NCBI RefSeq assembly: GCF_016616095.2
Contig: NZ_CP067089.2
Location: 1,798,001-1,862,000, forward strand
From: Breznakiella homolactica
GTDB lineage: Bacteria; Spirochaetota; Spirochaetia; Treponematales; Breznakiellaceae
Direction of reading: 5' to 3'
Length of the DNA: 64,000 nt
Part shown: piece by piece, positions 27,406 to 36,498 of the stretch
How positions within the stretch are numbered: the first letter of the stretch is position 1
How the letters are laid out: the number at the start of each line of letters is the position of its first letter
Program-made: the position numbers and the translations under genes
The notes under the pieces: generated by a model
Told to the model about the DNA's origin: nothing
Database searches by the model: none
Seen by the model: only the letters and a program-made list of their open reading frames with translations

Positions 27406-28107
27406 TTATTCCCGGACTTCCACGGAACCATCGCCGCGGCCCACAAAGACCGTAGGATGTTTCCGGGTGAAGAGGCCGTTCTCCACAACCCCGGGGATGC
27501 GGTTGAGTTCCGTTTCCATAGCAGCGACATCAATAGGTTTTTTGAACCGGATATCCAGAAGTATATTGGCGTGTTCGGTGATGACCGGACCGGCCTTGCG
27601 GAGGGCTTCCCGGAGCGCGACTTCGGCGCCCAGGGATTCAAGAGCTTTGGTGGCGGTAACCCGCGCTTCGGGAACCACCTCCACGGAAACCGGAAACCGG
27701 AGTCCCAGATTGCCGACTACCTTTGTTTCGTCCACCACGATCGCGTAAGCGGCGGAAGCGTAGGCGACGACTTTTTCCACCAGTAGCGCTCCGCCGCCGC
27801 CCTTGGTACAGTTCCCCTGGGGGTCGACTTCATCGGCGCCGTCAATGGTCAAATCCAGGGAACCGCCTATTTCGGCTGAATTGAGAGTAAACAGCGGAAT
27901 ACCCCATTTTTCGCATTCAATGGATGTCTGGAAGCTGGTAGGAACCGCCCGGATATCCGTAAGCTTACCCTGCTGCAAAAGCAACCCAATATGGCGCACC
28001 GCGGGAATCGCGGTTGAACCGGTCCCGAGGCCGAGTTTCATGCCGCTTCTGACGAGCTTTTCCACCGCAGCCCTTCCGACGGCATCTTTCATTGCATTCT
28101 GATCCAT
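27406..28107 (-). CDS. rpiA: Ribose-5-phosphate isomerase A
   Basis: 233 residues. Interconverts ribose-5-phosphate and ribulose-5-phosphate in the non-oxidative pentose phosphate pathway. Motifs: GLGTGSTA (about 28, phosphate binding), DLTIDGADEVDPQGNCTKGGGGALLVEKVVA (about 85-115, with the catalytic Asp and Glu/Lys region), and DIRFKKPIDVAAMETELNRIPGVVENGLF near the end. Length matches the family (about 220-235). First gene of a small minus-strand operon with the DUF6062-like gene. Its upstream side is occupied by a composite repeat, beginning about 45 bp from the ATG. It would process ribose released through DeoD. Confidence 0.95.
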   Translation of the reverse strand: MDQNAMKDAVGRAAVEKLVRSGMKLGLGTGSTAIPAVRHIGLLLQQGKLTDIRAVPTSFQTSIECEKWGIPLFTLNSAEIGGSLDLTIDGADEVDPQGNCTKGGGGALLVEKVVAYASAAYAIVVDETKVVGNLGLRFPVSVEVVPEARVTATKALESLGAEVALREALRKAGPVITEHANILLDIRFKKPIDVAAMETELNRIPGVVENGLFTRKHPTVFVGRGDGSVEVRE

Positions 28108-28150
28108 AGGTTTCTACTATACCCCACCTGGGGCATCCATGCAATGCGGA

Positions 28151-28771
28151 CAGGGCACCTGCGGTATACCTGAATAATCCGGCATCGAAGCATGGTTGAT
28201 ACCAGGTTTCGGGGTCCTGCCGGGGTATATGAGGGTATGGCGCGTGTCCTTTGGACACGACTCAGCGGCCTGCGGCCTCGAAAGTCGCTCATACCCTCAT
28301 ATACCCCGGCACCCCGCGTTACCTGTATGGCACCATGCTTCGCTTCCGCTTGTTGAACATACCACAGGTCCCCTGCCTTACCGGAGGTGCTGAGTAAGAG
28401 GGGCATTTCCGGGGAGGTGTTATGGCCGAAGGCGGGGGATGGTCACTGACACGGTGGCACTGCGTAACAGCAAACCATATTCCGGTGCAAGCGTTATGAC
28501 CCCACAGAACAATCCACCCATACCCAGCTTCTCCGAAGACCGGGACTGCCGCAGTCCCTATCCTGTCAGGAAAGGGCAAAGAAGCATGGTGTAAAAAACG
28601 GTAACAAGGGGTGGCGCGGAGTGCAGAGTCCGAGCGACTTTGGAGGCGCAGCCGAGACAGTTGTGTCCTCCGGACACGCGCCGGACCCCGCACTCCGCGA
28701 CAGGACCCCCGGACACGGTTTTAACCATGCTTCTTTGCCATATCGCGGATAGTATACTGCGGCCGCCCCGG
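28151..28771. repeat. Composite hairpin repeat C3 (class beta, reversed)
   Basis: Two hairpins in inverted orientation around a reversed beta spacer (GGGACTGCCGCAGTCCC near 28543-28559). Hairpin 1: outer arms CGAAGCATGGT/ACCATGCTTCG (28186-28196, 28332-28342), inner stem of 20 perfect bp (28219-28238 with 28291-28310), core in reverse orientation. Hairpin 2: outer arms GGCAAAGAAGCATGGT and its complement (28575-28590, 28724-28739), inner stem about 20 bp with a few mismatches (28612-28631 with 28683-28702). Both cores carry an extra CGTGTCC/GGACACG-type hairpin. Sits between rpiA and aroDE. Confidence 0.85.
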
Positions 28772-28779
28772 ACGGCAGC

Positions 28780-30288
28780 TCAGAGGTTCAGTTTCTGGAT
28801 TATCTGGTTATCCAGATCCGCTCCCATGAAAAGGTTGTACTGGTATTTGGCCTGCTGGATCAGCATGTCGTAGCCGTTTATGATGCTGCAGCCCGCGTCC
28901 TCCGCCCGGGAAAGGAGCTTTGTTTTTTCCGGGCGGTAGATAATATCCATTACCATTTCCTTTCCGGAAAAATTGTACAGTTCCAGGGGGTCAGCATCGA
29001 CATCGGGCATCATTCCCACCGAAGTCGTCTGGATTATGATATGGGAATACCGGTCCATGAGACCGATGCCGTGGTTGTCCAGGCCTCCCCAGGCAAACCC
29101 GTAGCGCTGAGCCAGATCCTTTGCCCGGTACACCGTGCGGTTGAGGATAAGCCCCCCGCCTTTGAGACGGTACACCTCGGCGGCGATTGCCCGGGCGGCT
29201 CCGCCGGCGCCGATAATGGTGACCCGCTTCCCGAAGAGGTTTTTCCTGCCGATAAATTTGAGCAGTGAATCGGAAAATCCCCGGGCATCGGTATTGTACC
29301 CCATCCATCCCCGGGGGCTGCGGACAATAGTATTGCAGGCGCCGATATAATCAACCTTTTCGGAGCGGCTGATGAGATGGGGAATGACCTCTTCCTTATA
29401 CGGAATCGTTACCGAAGCTCCTTCGAGCTGTATTTCCTCCGCCAGGCGGAGAAAGGAATTGAGGGAATCAGCGGGAAACGGAACGTACACGGCGTCAACC
29501 TTTTCCTGGGTAAACAGGGGATTGAAAAATTCCGGGCTCGACGTCACCGTAAGGGGATACCCCACAACACCGTACACCTTCGTATTCCCGGTGATCTTGC
29601 GGAAACGGTACAGTTTGTCCAAGTCCCGGGGATCGAGGTGTCCCGGGGCGGCGGGCTCCATGTCTGGTTCCCCTTTCACGCTGGTATAGCTTAGATGGGA
29701 ACCCAGGTGTTCCGCCAGGATCCGGGTATTTATTCCATAAGCCCCCATGCACAGGAGAATCTTTTCAATGCCCGCGGTTTCCTTGGCGACCTGATAAATC
29801 CTGATAACATCCGCAAGCTTCTGGGGCATGATCGCTACTTTGGCGATTTCGTCCCCCACCCGCCGGAGGTTCATTATTTTTTCCTTGAGATTATCATCGA
29901 CTCCCTGAAAATTATGGTATGAACGGATGATCCTGGTTCCGAATGTCCGGGCGGCTTCCTCGAGGCTCGGAACATCGAGATCTTCCTCAAGGTCAACGTA
30001 GGCGAAGTTTTTCCGCCGGTCCGCATCCGCGAAGGCAAGGCCCTTCGAAAACAGGGTAATCCGGGCCCCTTCCCCGCCCACGAATTTCCCGCCGTCGCTG
30101 ATGCGCCGGAGGGTAAGGATAACCGGAATCCCCGCCATTTCCGGAAACCGGCGCAGGTTGAACCGTTCATCCGCGTCAAGGCAGTCCGCCCTCAATTCCG
30201 CAATATCGATATATTCCCGGCATTTTTCGAGAATTTCCAGGTTCCGGGCCAGGGTCTTTCCGGTCAAGCTGAGGCATATTCTTGCCAT
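28780..30288 (-). CDS. aroDE: Bifunctional 3-dehydroquinate dehydratase / shikimate dehydrogenase
   Basis: 502 residues, a fusion of two shikimate-pathway enzymes. N-terminal type I dehydroquinase (about 1-225): ARICLSLTGKTLARNLEILEKC, IAELRADCLD, RIIRSYHNFQGV with the catalytic His, and VAKVAIMPQKLADV with the Schiff-base Lys in equivalent position. C-terminal AroE (about 235-502): KVYGVVGYPLTVTSSPEFFNPLF (substrate site), GASVTIPYKEEVI with the catalytic Lys, GACNTIV, the nucleotide motif TIIGAGGAARAIA and MIYRPEKTKLL. ATG 30288 follows GGAGG; the longer in-frame start runs over the upstream gene's end. The same fusion occurs in plants and chlamydiae. Confidence 0.92.
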   Translation of the reverse strand: MARICLSLTGKTLARNLEILEKCREYIDIAELRADCLDADERFNLRRFPEMAGIPVILTLRRISDGGKFVGGEGARITLFSKGLAFADADRRKNFAYVDLEEDLDVPSLEEAARTFGTRIIRSYHNFQGVDDNLKEKIMNLRRVGDEIAKVAIMPQKLADVIRIYQVAKETAGIEKILLCMGAYGINTRILAEHLGSHLSYTSVKGEPDMEPAAPGHLDPRDLDKLYRFRKITGNTKVYGVVGYPLTVTSSPEFFNPLFTQEKVDAVYVPFPADSLNSFLRLAEEIQLEGASVTIPYKEEVIPHLISRSEKVDYIGACNTIVRSPRGWMGYNTDARGFSDSLLKFIGRKNLFGKRVTIIGAGGAARAIAAEVYRLKGGGLILNRTVYRAKDLAQRYGFAWGGLDNHGIGLMDRYSHIIIQTTSVGMMPDVDADPLELYNFSGKEMVMDIIYRPEKTKLLSRAEDAGCSIINGYDMLIQQAKYQYNLFMGADLDNQIIQKLNL

Positions 30289-30296
30289 TCTTCCTC

Positions 30297-30779
30297 CTAA
30301 AAATCGGAACGGTACACAAAGAGGCCGGAAACAGATCCGCCGCTGAAGTTCACCCTGAGGGCCGCGGGCCACGCCCGGCCGGGAAGAGAAAACACCAGAT
30401 AGCCTTCCTCATCCCGCAGAGGGGTGCCCAGGACTTCCGAAACCCGCTCCCGGGGGTCGCCGGTCCTGATTCCGAATCCCGATACGGTCGCCACCTGCCA
30501 GACCCGGTCCTTGAAAAAATAAATATCCAGGGGCGGATACACAAAGACCACATCATCCTGCCAGGGCTCAAGACCGCGGACCGCGTATACCGATTCGGGG
30601 ATTCCGAACTGCCGGATGATGCCGTTCAGATCGGCGCCGATAAGAAGCAGCGGATCAATTCCGCTCCGTTCCCCCGCGGGGATCGTTTCGGTTTTTTCGG
30701 TATCCTGGGCAGAAAGGACTCTTCCCGGAAACATAACAAAAAAGACTGTCAAAATAAGAACATACTTTCCCCAGCGCAT
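30297..30779 (-). CDS. Small exported protein of unknown function
   Basis: 160 residues with a signal peptide (MRWGKYVLILTVFFVMFPGRVLSAQ, cleavage after LSA). The mature part has a strand-rich pattern: DLNGIIRQFGIPESVYAVRGLEPWQDDVVFVYPPLDIYFF and GDPRERVSEVLGTPLRDEEGYLVFSLPGR, reminiscent of two SmpA/OmlA-like half domains, but this is only a resemblance. I do not recognise the family. It ends 8 bp before the aroDE start and is probably co-transcribed with it, although no functional link is apparent. About 40 bp upstream begins a composite repeat. Confidence 0.65.
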   Translation of the reverse strand: MRWGKYVLILTVFFVMFPGRVLSAQDTEKTETIPAGERSGIDPLLLIGADLNGIIRQFGIPESVYAVRGLEPWQDDVVFVYPPLDIYFFKDRVWQVATVSGFGIRTGDPRERVSEVLGTPLRDEEGYLVFSLPGRAWPAALRVNFSGGSVSGLFVYRSDF

Positions 30780-30820
30780 ACCCTAAATCTACCGGGAGAA
30801 ATCCATATCCGCAATAGGTA

Positions 30821-31425
30821 TCCGGGGCTGCCGCAGTGTACTTCCAGGACATTGCAAAGAATCATGGTTACTGCCAAGTCCGGGGGTCCTGTCTTGAGGA
30901 AAGGGTGTATGGCTCCTCAGCGGCCTTCGGCCTCGAAAGTCGCTCATACACCCTTTCCTCAAGACACCCCGTGTTACTAATATTGCACCATGCTTCTTTG
31001 CCTTTTCCCGGCAGGACCGGGGACTGCGGCTGTCCCGGCTTGGGGAGAGGGCTGGGTATGGGCAGATTTTTCCGGGCGGGAGCATAGCGCCTAGGCAGGG
31101 ATTTAAGCCACCGCCGCCCGGTACGCCCGCGTCAGCAGCCATCCTCCGTAACCGGCTCTCTCACCACCCGGAAATGCTCCCCTTACCCAGTACCCCCGCA
31201 AAATCAGAACACCTGCGGTATGAACACAAGCGGCAGCGAAACATGGTGTCTAAACGGTAACACGGGGTGTCATAGGGTATGGGGTATGAGCGACTTTCGA
31301 GGCCGAAGGCCGACACGTCGTGTCCGAAGGACACGCACCATACCCCATACCCTATGACAGGACCCCAAACCAGGTATCAACCATGTTTCGCTGCCGGGTA
31401 ATACGGCACACTGCTGGTATCCTGA
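30821..31425. repeat. Composite hairpin repeat C4 (class beta)
   Basis: Hairpin 1 (reverse orientation): outer arms GCAAAGAATCATGGT/ACCATGCTTCTTTGC (30854-30868, 30988-31002), inner stem of 21 perfect bp (30890-30910 with 30946-30966), core GGCC-TTC-GGCC. The beta spacer holds GGGGACTGCGGCTGTCCCGG and GCTGGGTATGGGC. Hairpin 2 (forward): outer arms CGGCAGCGAAACATGGT and its exact complement (31231-31247, 31379-31395), inner stem of 20 perfect bp (31268-31287 with 31340-31359), core with an extra CGTGTCC/GGACACG hairpin. Occupies the divergent gap before the second acyl-CoA ligase. Confidence 0.87.
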
Positions 31426-31505
31426 TTTCCTTATTAGAGGAAATTATCTTATATTATAAATAGGGAACAGAGTTGGTTTGGTCCCGCTGAACAGGAGTTA
31501 AAAAA

Positions 31506-33191
31506 TTGATCTATTTGGAAAAAAGAACCCTTCCTGAGCTGGCACTCAGGGCGGCGGCGGAATTCGGACAGAAACAGGCCTTTGACTTTTACGGTGACCA
31601 GGGACTGTACAATCCCATTTCCTATGGAGAATTCGGGCGGCGGACCCGGCAGTTTGCCCGGCTTCTGCAGGATATGGGGGTTCAGCCCGGCGGCCGGGTG
31701 ATGCTTTTTTCGGAAAACCGGCCCGGGTGGGTAATAGCCTATTTCGGCATAGCCCTGGCGGGCGCCGTTTCGGTGCCGGTGCTTACTGATTTTATCCCGG
31801 AACACATTAAGACCATTTCCGAACACGCCGAAGTCTCCCTGATTTTCGCCACCGAACGGACGCTTCATAAAATCTCGGAAGCCGGCATTGATTCCGCCAT
31901 TCCCGTGGTACGCCTGGACAAAATAACCGGCGACACCATTACAGTACTCCAGAACGGCTCGGAACAGGTTCAGTCCCTCAGTGAAGCCGGAGAATTCCCT
32001 TCGGTAAAAGAGGAAGATCTGGCTTCCATACTCTATACATCGGGAACCACCGGCAGCAGCAAAGGAGTTATGCTCTCCCACAGGAATATCGTATTCGATG
32101 CCCAGGCGACCAGATCAATCATAAAGGTTTTTCCCCGGGACCGGTTCCTTTCGATCATTCCCCTGGCCCACACCTACGAATGTACCATCGGCATGGTGGT
32201 AGCGCTTCTGAACGGAGCTTGTACAACTTACATGGACAAACCGCCGTCGCCGGCAATACTCGTCCCGGCAATGCAGACCCTGCGGCCCACGTTTATGCTC
32301 ACGGTTCCTCTGATCATTGAAAAAATCTACCGGAGCAGAATAAAACCTACCCTGGAAGCCCATATCCTGTATAAATTCCCCCTGACCCGACGGCTGGCCA
32401 TACGGTCGGCAGGCCGGAAACTGCTGGCAACCTTCGGCGGGGCCATCCGGTTTTTCGGCATCGGCGGCGCGGCCCTGGCCCCGGATGTGGAAACATTCCT
32501 GAAGAAAGCCAAATTCCCCTATGCCATCGGATACGGCCTGACCGAAACCGCGCCCCTGCTCGCCGGTTCGGCGCCTTTCAAAACGGCCCTCCGGTCCACC
32601 GGTCCGGCCCTGGCGGGTGTGTCTCTGCGGCTCGCCGATCAGGATGGAAAGATTATCGCCGGAACGGGCGCCGAAAAATACAGCTCAAAAAACCGGGAAG
32701 GAGAAATACAGGCCAAGGGCTTGAATGTTATGATGGGGTATTATAAAGACGAGGAACGTACCAAAGAAGCATTCACCCCTGACGGCTGGTTCAGGACCGG
32801 CGACCTGGGAAGTTTCGACCGCAAAAGAAGGCTTTCTATAAAAGGGCGGTCCAAGGCCATGATCCTGGGTCCTTCCGGAGAAAATATCTATCCCGAAGAA
32901 ATTGAGGGAATTCTCAACGCATCGGAATTTGTGGAGGATTCCCTGGTTTATCCCGGCGACAAAGGGGAACTGGTGGCCCTCATTGTGCTGAGCGAAAAAG
33001 CCCAGACCATGATCGCGGCCCTGGGGGATATGATTTCGGATCTGAAAAACACGGTAAACAAGCGGCTGGCGGCGTTTTCACGGATCAACCGGATCGAAGT
33101 ACAGGATGAACCCTTTGAGAAAACCGCGACGAAAAAAATAAAACGATTCCTCTATCCCAAAAAAGACGGTAAGGACACGGAAAAATCCTGA
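31506..33191 (+). CDS. Long-chain acyl-CoA synthetase (AMP-forming)
   Basis: 561 residues of the ANL superfamily, FadD/FAA type. The start is TTG at 31506 with AGGAG eight bases upstream. Motifs: P-loop LYTSGTTGSSKGVMLSHRN (about 177-195), PLAHTYECTIGM, IGYGLTETAPLLAGS (about 340), GWFRTGDLGSFDRKRRLSIKGRSKAMILGPSGENIYPEEIE (about 425-465) and the catalytic Lys in FEKTATKKIKRFL. Short compared with eukaryotic long-chain enzymes but usual for bacterial ones. It activates fatty acids for phospholipid synthesis or recycling. It is monocistronic and converges with the PASTA gene through a large stem-loop. Confidence 0.88.
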   Translation: MIYLEKRTLPELALRAAAEFGQKQAFDFYGDQGLYNPISYGEFGRRTRQFARLLQDMGVQPGGRVMLFSENRPGWVIAYFGIALAGAVSVPVLTDFIPEHIKTISEHAEVSLIFATERTLHKISEAGIDSAIPVVRLDKITGDTITVLQNGSEQVQSLSEAGEFPSVKEEDLASILYTSGTTGSSKGVMLSHRNIVFDAQATRSIIKVFPRDRFLSIIPLAHTYECTIGMVVALLNGACTTYMDKPPSPAILVPAMQTLRPTFMLTVPLIIEKIYRSRIKPTLEAHILYKFPLTRRLAIRSAGRKLLATFGGAIRFFGIGGAALAPDVETFLKKAKFPYAIGYGLTETAPLLAGSAPFKTALRSTGPALAGVSLRLADQDGKIIAGTGAEKYSSKNREGEIQAKGLNVMMGYYKDEERTKEAFTPDGWFRTGDLGSFDRKRRLSIKGRSKAMILGPSGENIYPEEIEGILNASEFVEDSLVYPGDKGELVALIVLSEKAQTMIAALGDMISDLKNTVNKRLAAFSRINRIEVQDEPFEKTATKKIKRFLYPKKDGKDTEKS

Positions 33192-33252
33192 TGCGGGGGC
33201 CGTTCCGGACGGACGCGTAAAAAGCGTCCGCGGGAAACGGTCCGAACATCAG
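33188..33252. terminator. Bidirectional stem-loop between convergent genes
   Basis: CTGATG pairs with CATCAG at the base, then CCGTTCC with GGAAACGG-like sequence, and CGGACGC with GCGTCCG around GTAAAAA. The structure spans both stop codons. There is no strong T-run, but the position fits a shared terminator. Confidence 0.6.
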
Positions 33253-34298
33253 AATTGTTCATAGGGCATGGTATCCGACGCGGGGTACTGTACGGTCTCC
33301 CGGTGCATTTCCCGGTTGACCATGGAGAGGATCAGCACCGATCCTACAGGCAGCCGGTAGGGCACCGAAAATTCACCGCCGGGATGGTCCACCGAGGCGA
33401 TACGGCGCCGTTCCCCCGAAGGAAGCACAGCCTCAAGCCGCACCGCCAGGGGATAGGGATTTTCCGGCAGGGTATAGCTGAACAGATCGAAGACTTCCCC
33501 GGTTTCCAGGGTCAGCGGCGTGGACGCCACCAGGGCAAGGCGGACATTGGATTCCACCACGGACTGACCGGTGGGATTCTGGTATACGATGGTTTCGGGA
33601 CTTTCCCCGGGCCTGATATTCCGTATGGTAAATGTAAAGGCCACCCCGTTCTGCCGGAGCTGCTCCAGCGCGTCGGCAACCGGCAGCCCCACAAGGTCGG
33701 GGATCTTTATCATGGTGTTTTCCGGGCCCCGGCTGACCACGAATTCCAGGGCCGTGGGGCCGGAAATATCCGCCCCCGGCAGAGGATTCTGCTGGAGTAT
33801 GGTTCCCGGCGGTTCCGAAGAAAACTCGTACATAAAGGGTTCTTTAAGCGAAAGCAGGGGCTGCACCGCGGAGGCGAACAGGGCCTGGAGATCCATCCTG
33901 ACCTCATCGAGGTCGCGGCCGACGTAATCTTCCACCCGGTCCATTATCACACCCTGGCTCACCACCAGCCTTATCCGCCGGCCGGCCTTAACGATGGTCC
34001 CGCCCGCCGGTTCCTGTTCAAGAATGGTACCCTTGTCCTGGGAAGTCTGGGAATACCGGAGCTGTATCCGGGGATACAGCTCCTTGACCTGGAGTTCCAG
34101 CAGGGCTTCGGTGAGGTCCTTGCCCCGGATATCCGGAACCATGGTCTGTTCAGCCCCCCGGACCGCGACGAAAAAAACCGTCAGGGCAACGAGGCCCACC
34201 AGTACAATTATTCCGATAACCAGAGAGACAAACAGCCGCGCGTGGCTGGCAACATACGATTCTATGGCATCAAAGTCAAAATCAAAACGCTTCCCCAT
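33249..34298 (-). CDS. Membrane-anchored PASTA-repeat protein
   Basis: 349 residues. A cytoplasmic N-terminus of about 20 residues and one membrane helix (LFVSLVIGIIVLVGLVALTVFFV, about 22-45) are followed by three PASTA domains outside the membrane: VPDIRGKDLTEALLELQVKEL... (about 53-115), VEDYVGRDLDEVRMDLQALF... (about 120-190) and IPDLVGLPVADALEQLRQNG... (about 197-262), each closing with a VVSQG/VVSRG or LALVAS strand. A C-terminal beta region follows. There is no kinase domain. PASTA domains bind peptidoglycan fragments or cell-division partners. Last gene of the def-fmt operon, an arrangement that hints at coupling to growth. Confidence 0.85.
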   Translation of the reverse strand: MGKRFDFDFDAIESYVASHARLFVSLVIGIIVLVGLVALTVFFVAVRGAEQTMVPDIRGKDLTEALLELQVKELYPRIQLRYSQTSQDKGTILEQEPAGGTIVKAGRRIRLVVSQGVIMDRVEDYVGRDLDEVRMDLQALFASAVQPLLSLKEPFMYEFSSEPPGTILQQNPLPGADISGPTALEFVVSRGPENTMIKIPDLVGLPVADALEQLRQNGVAFTFTIRNIRPGESPETIVYQNPTGQSVVESNVRLALVASTPLTLETGEVFDLFSYTLPENPYPLAVRLEAVLPSGERRRIASVDHPGGEFSVPYRLPVGSVLILSMVNREMHRETVQYPASDTMPYEQF

Positions 34299-34325
34299 AC
34301 TTACCCTCTCAGCGGATACCCGCCC

Positions 34326-35333
34326 CTATCCCAGGACCGTACCGATAAAATCCTTTGATCCGTTCAAAAAGGAACGCCAGTCCAGGGGCTTTTTCGTCCG
34401 GTACTGGAGCCGCGTTACGGCAAATATTCCTTCTCCAGTTTGTACCAGTATCCCCGCCTGCTTGTCTATGCCCAGGACTTTTCCCGGAACAGCGCCGCCT
34501 TCGGCTCCGCCGGAACCGGCATTCTCCGGGGGAGTCCCTCCGTAGGGATTCCCCTCAAGAATAAAGAGTTCCTGGTTATTATGCAGGGTAACACTCAGCG
34601 GCCAGGGTGTAAACGCCCTGATGCGGGCATCAATGGTCAGAACGTCCGCGGACCAGTCGATGGTACCGTCTTCTTTTTTTATAAGGCCGCAGTAGCTTGC
34701 CCGGGTATCATCCTGGGGAATCCCCGGCGGAAGGCTGTTCGAGACATCCCGGAGCAGCGCCTCAAGCATCCCGGCACTCCGGACCGCCGCAAGGGCACCC
34801 AGGGATTCGGTGGTTTCCCGCCCGGAAAGCGGGAGCCGTTCCTGTGCCAGGATATCCCCGGCGTCCATGGCAAGCGTCAGTTTTTGAATGGTAATTCCGG
34901 TCTCCCGTTCCCGGCCAAGGATCGCCGCGGGTATGGGCGTGGCGCCCCGGTATTCGGGCAGAAGGGACGGATGGATATTGATTCCCCCCAGGGGGAAAAG
35001 TTCCAGGAATTTCGGGCCGAAAATACGGCCGTAGGCAAAGGAAATCAGAAGATCCGGGCTGAGAGCGGCAATCTGCTCCCGGGCGTCCCGGTCAAGTTTT
35101 TCCGGTTTAATCTGCGCCGGCGGGGGCAGACCTTTTTCAGTATAGCGTCCGGAAAGCCGGTCCAGGGCTTCCCCGGTATCGGTGGGCACCGGGGTCCCTT
35201 TCCGGCCCCGGGGCGTATCGGGGTTTGTCAGCAGCCCCGCAAGCGCATGGATTCCGGTCTCAAGCTGGAGTTCCGCGAGTTTTTCCAGACAGGGAACCGC
35301 GATGGCGGGGCTGCCTGCGAAAATAATGCGCAT
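34326..35333 (-). CDS. fmt: Methionyl-tRNA formyltransferase
   Basis: 335 residues. Transfers formyl from 10-formyl-THF to initiator Met-tRNA. Motifs: MRIIFAGSPAIAVPCLEKL, ISFAYGRIFGPKFLELFPLGGINIHPSLLPEYRGATPIPAAIL (about 97-137; the catalytic Asn-His and the SLLP signature), and GITIQKLTLAMDAGDILAQE with the catalytic Asp. The C-terminal tRNA-binding domain is present (RAFTPWPLSVTLHNNQELFI), with a Gly/Glu-rich insertion near 270-290. It follows def by 3 bp, the usual def-fmt pairing, and precedes the PASTA gene. Confidence 0.95.
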   Translation of the reverse strand: MRIIFAGSPAIAVPCLEKLAELQLETGIHALAGLLTNPDTPRGRKGTPVPTDTGEALDRLSGRYTEKGLPPPAQIKPEKLDRDAREQIAALSPDLLISFAYGRIFGPKFLELFPLGGINIHPSLLPEYRGATPIPAAILGRERETGITIQKLTLAMDAGDILAQERLPLSGRETTESLGALAAVRSAGMLEALLRDVSNSLPPGIPQDDTRASYCGLIKKEDGTIDWSADVLTIDARIRAFTPWPLSVTLHNNQELFILEGNPYGGTPPENAGSGGAEGGAVPGKVLGIDKQAGILVQTGEGIFAVTRLQYRTKKPLDWRSFLNGSKDFIGTVLG

Positions 35334-35336
35334 GGG

Positions 35337-35822
35337 CTAAGCCTGCTTCCGTTTCTCGTATTTGGCAACCACCCTGGTCCGCTTCATCTCCGAAAGCCGG
35401 TCTATGAACAGTACCCCGTCCAGGTGATCGTATTCGTGCTGAATAACCCGGGCGGTAATTCCTTCCGCCTCCATGGTAAAAGGCCTGCCCCGTTCATTCC
35501 AGGCTTGGATCTTTACCGCCGCGGGGCGGATCACATCGGCCCATACCCCGGGAATGGAAAGACAGCCCTCTTCATATTTGACCTGATCCTGTGAGGTCCC
35601 GATGATCGACGGATTGATGAATACCCGGGGAATATCGCCGTCCACATGGATTACGAAAATCCGCTTCAGGACGCCGACCTGGGGACCTGCCAGGCCGACG
35701 CCCTTGTCGGCGTGCATTATTTCAATCATTTCTTCGGAAAGCTTCCTAATTTCGTCATCTATTACCGCAACAGGCTCCGCTTTCAGCCTGAGCAACTCGT
35801 TTCCTAAGGTTAATATTTCCAT
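35337..35822 (-). CDS. def: Peptide deformylase
   Basis: 161 residues. Removes the N-formyl group from nascent proteins. The three motifs are GVGLAGPQVG (about 45; the usual form is GLAAPQ, so the second Ala is Gly here), EGCLSIPG (about 90; Cys metal ligand) and HEYDHLDG (about 132; HExxH metal ligands and catalytic Glu). The N-terminus MEILTLGNELLRLKAEPV is typical. First gene of the def-fmt-PASTA operon; a composite repeat begins about 45 bp upstream of its ATG. Confidence 0.95.
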   Translation of the reverse strand: MEILTLGNELLRLKAEPVAVIDDEIRKLSEEMIEIMHADKGVGLAGPQVGVLKRIFVIHVDGDIPRVFINPSIIGTSQDQVKYEEGCLSIPGVWADVIRPAAVKIQAWNERGRPFTMEAEGITARVIQHEYDHLDGVLFIDRLSEMKRTRVVAKYEKRKQA

Positions 35823-35865
35823 ATATACTACATACTACTAAAAAAGGCCCTTCCAGACAAGATAT

Positions 35866-36400
35866 GAGGGGGAGCACAGGGTCTTGCAAGCCGGAAAGCA
35901 CCCGGGATACCGACGCCGCGGGTCCTGGCTGAGAGAAAGGGTTTTGGCTCCTCGTAGGCCTTCGGCCTCGAAAGTCGCTCAACACCCTTTCTCTCAGCCA
36001 CCCGGCGTTACCGCTGCGGCCCGGGTGCTTTCCGGCTTAACCGGCCTGGTACTGCCCAGTCGAGAGGGCTGCTCCCCCTCGCTGCAGCCTTGCCGCACTA
36101 TCTCCGGAGTTTTGCTCCACAGAACTCCTAAAAGACTTGATGCCGCAGGCGGCAAGTCTTACGCTACCCCCACTCCGGGTCCGGCATCACCGCTTACCGG
36201 AAAATCCGCTGCCACCAGAACCTCCAACACAGAGCACCTGCATTATACCCGGAAAAGCGGCACAGAAGCATGGTGTAAAAAAGGCAGCGCGGGGTGTCGT
36301 ATGAAAAGAAATACCGCTATGCGGGATTTTTTTCATACGACGGGTCCCCTGACCTGGTAACCCCATGCTTCTGTGCCGTGTTATTTAATGCAGGTGCCCT
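35866..36400. repeat. Composite hairpin repeat C6 (class alpha)
   Basis: Hairpin 1 (reverse): outer arms GCCGGAAAGCACCCGG/CCGGGTGCTTTCCGGC (35890-35905, 36020-36035), inner stem of 21 bp with one mismatch (35926-35946 with 35980-36000). The alpha spacer has stem-loops at 36106-36128 and 36132-36160 followed by TTACGCTACCCCCACT. Hairpin 2 (forward, type B): outer arms CGGCACAGAAGCATGG and its exact complement (36258-36273, 36363-36378), inner arms GTCGTATGAAAA/TTTTCATACGAC (36296-36307, 36330-36341) and a second stem AAATACCGC/GCGGGATTT. It lies between the divergent def and manC genes. Confidence 0.87.
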
Positions 36401-36498
36401 GAGCGGACTTTAGTTTTTTCCGAATTTCTGCCATACTTAATACTGTAAAAACTGAATTATTCGGACGGAAAAATCCTTGCCGGTAAAAAGGGGTATCC

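Noticed and set aside
28390..28560. Small protein gene in the spacer of C3
   Set aside because: The frames are short and run through the reversed beta spacer, which recurs at other loci without an open frame.
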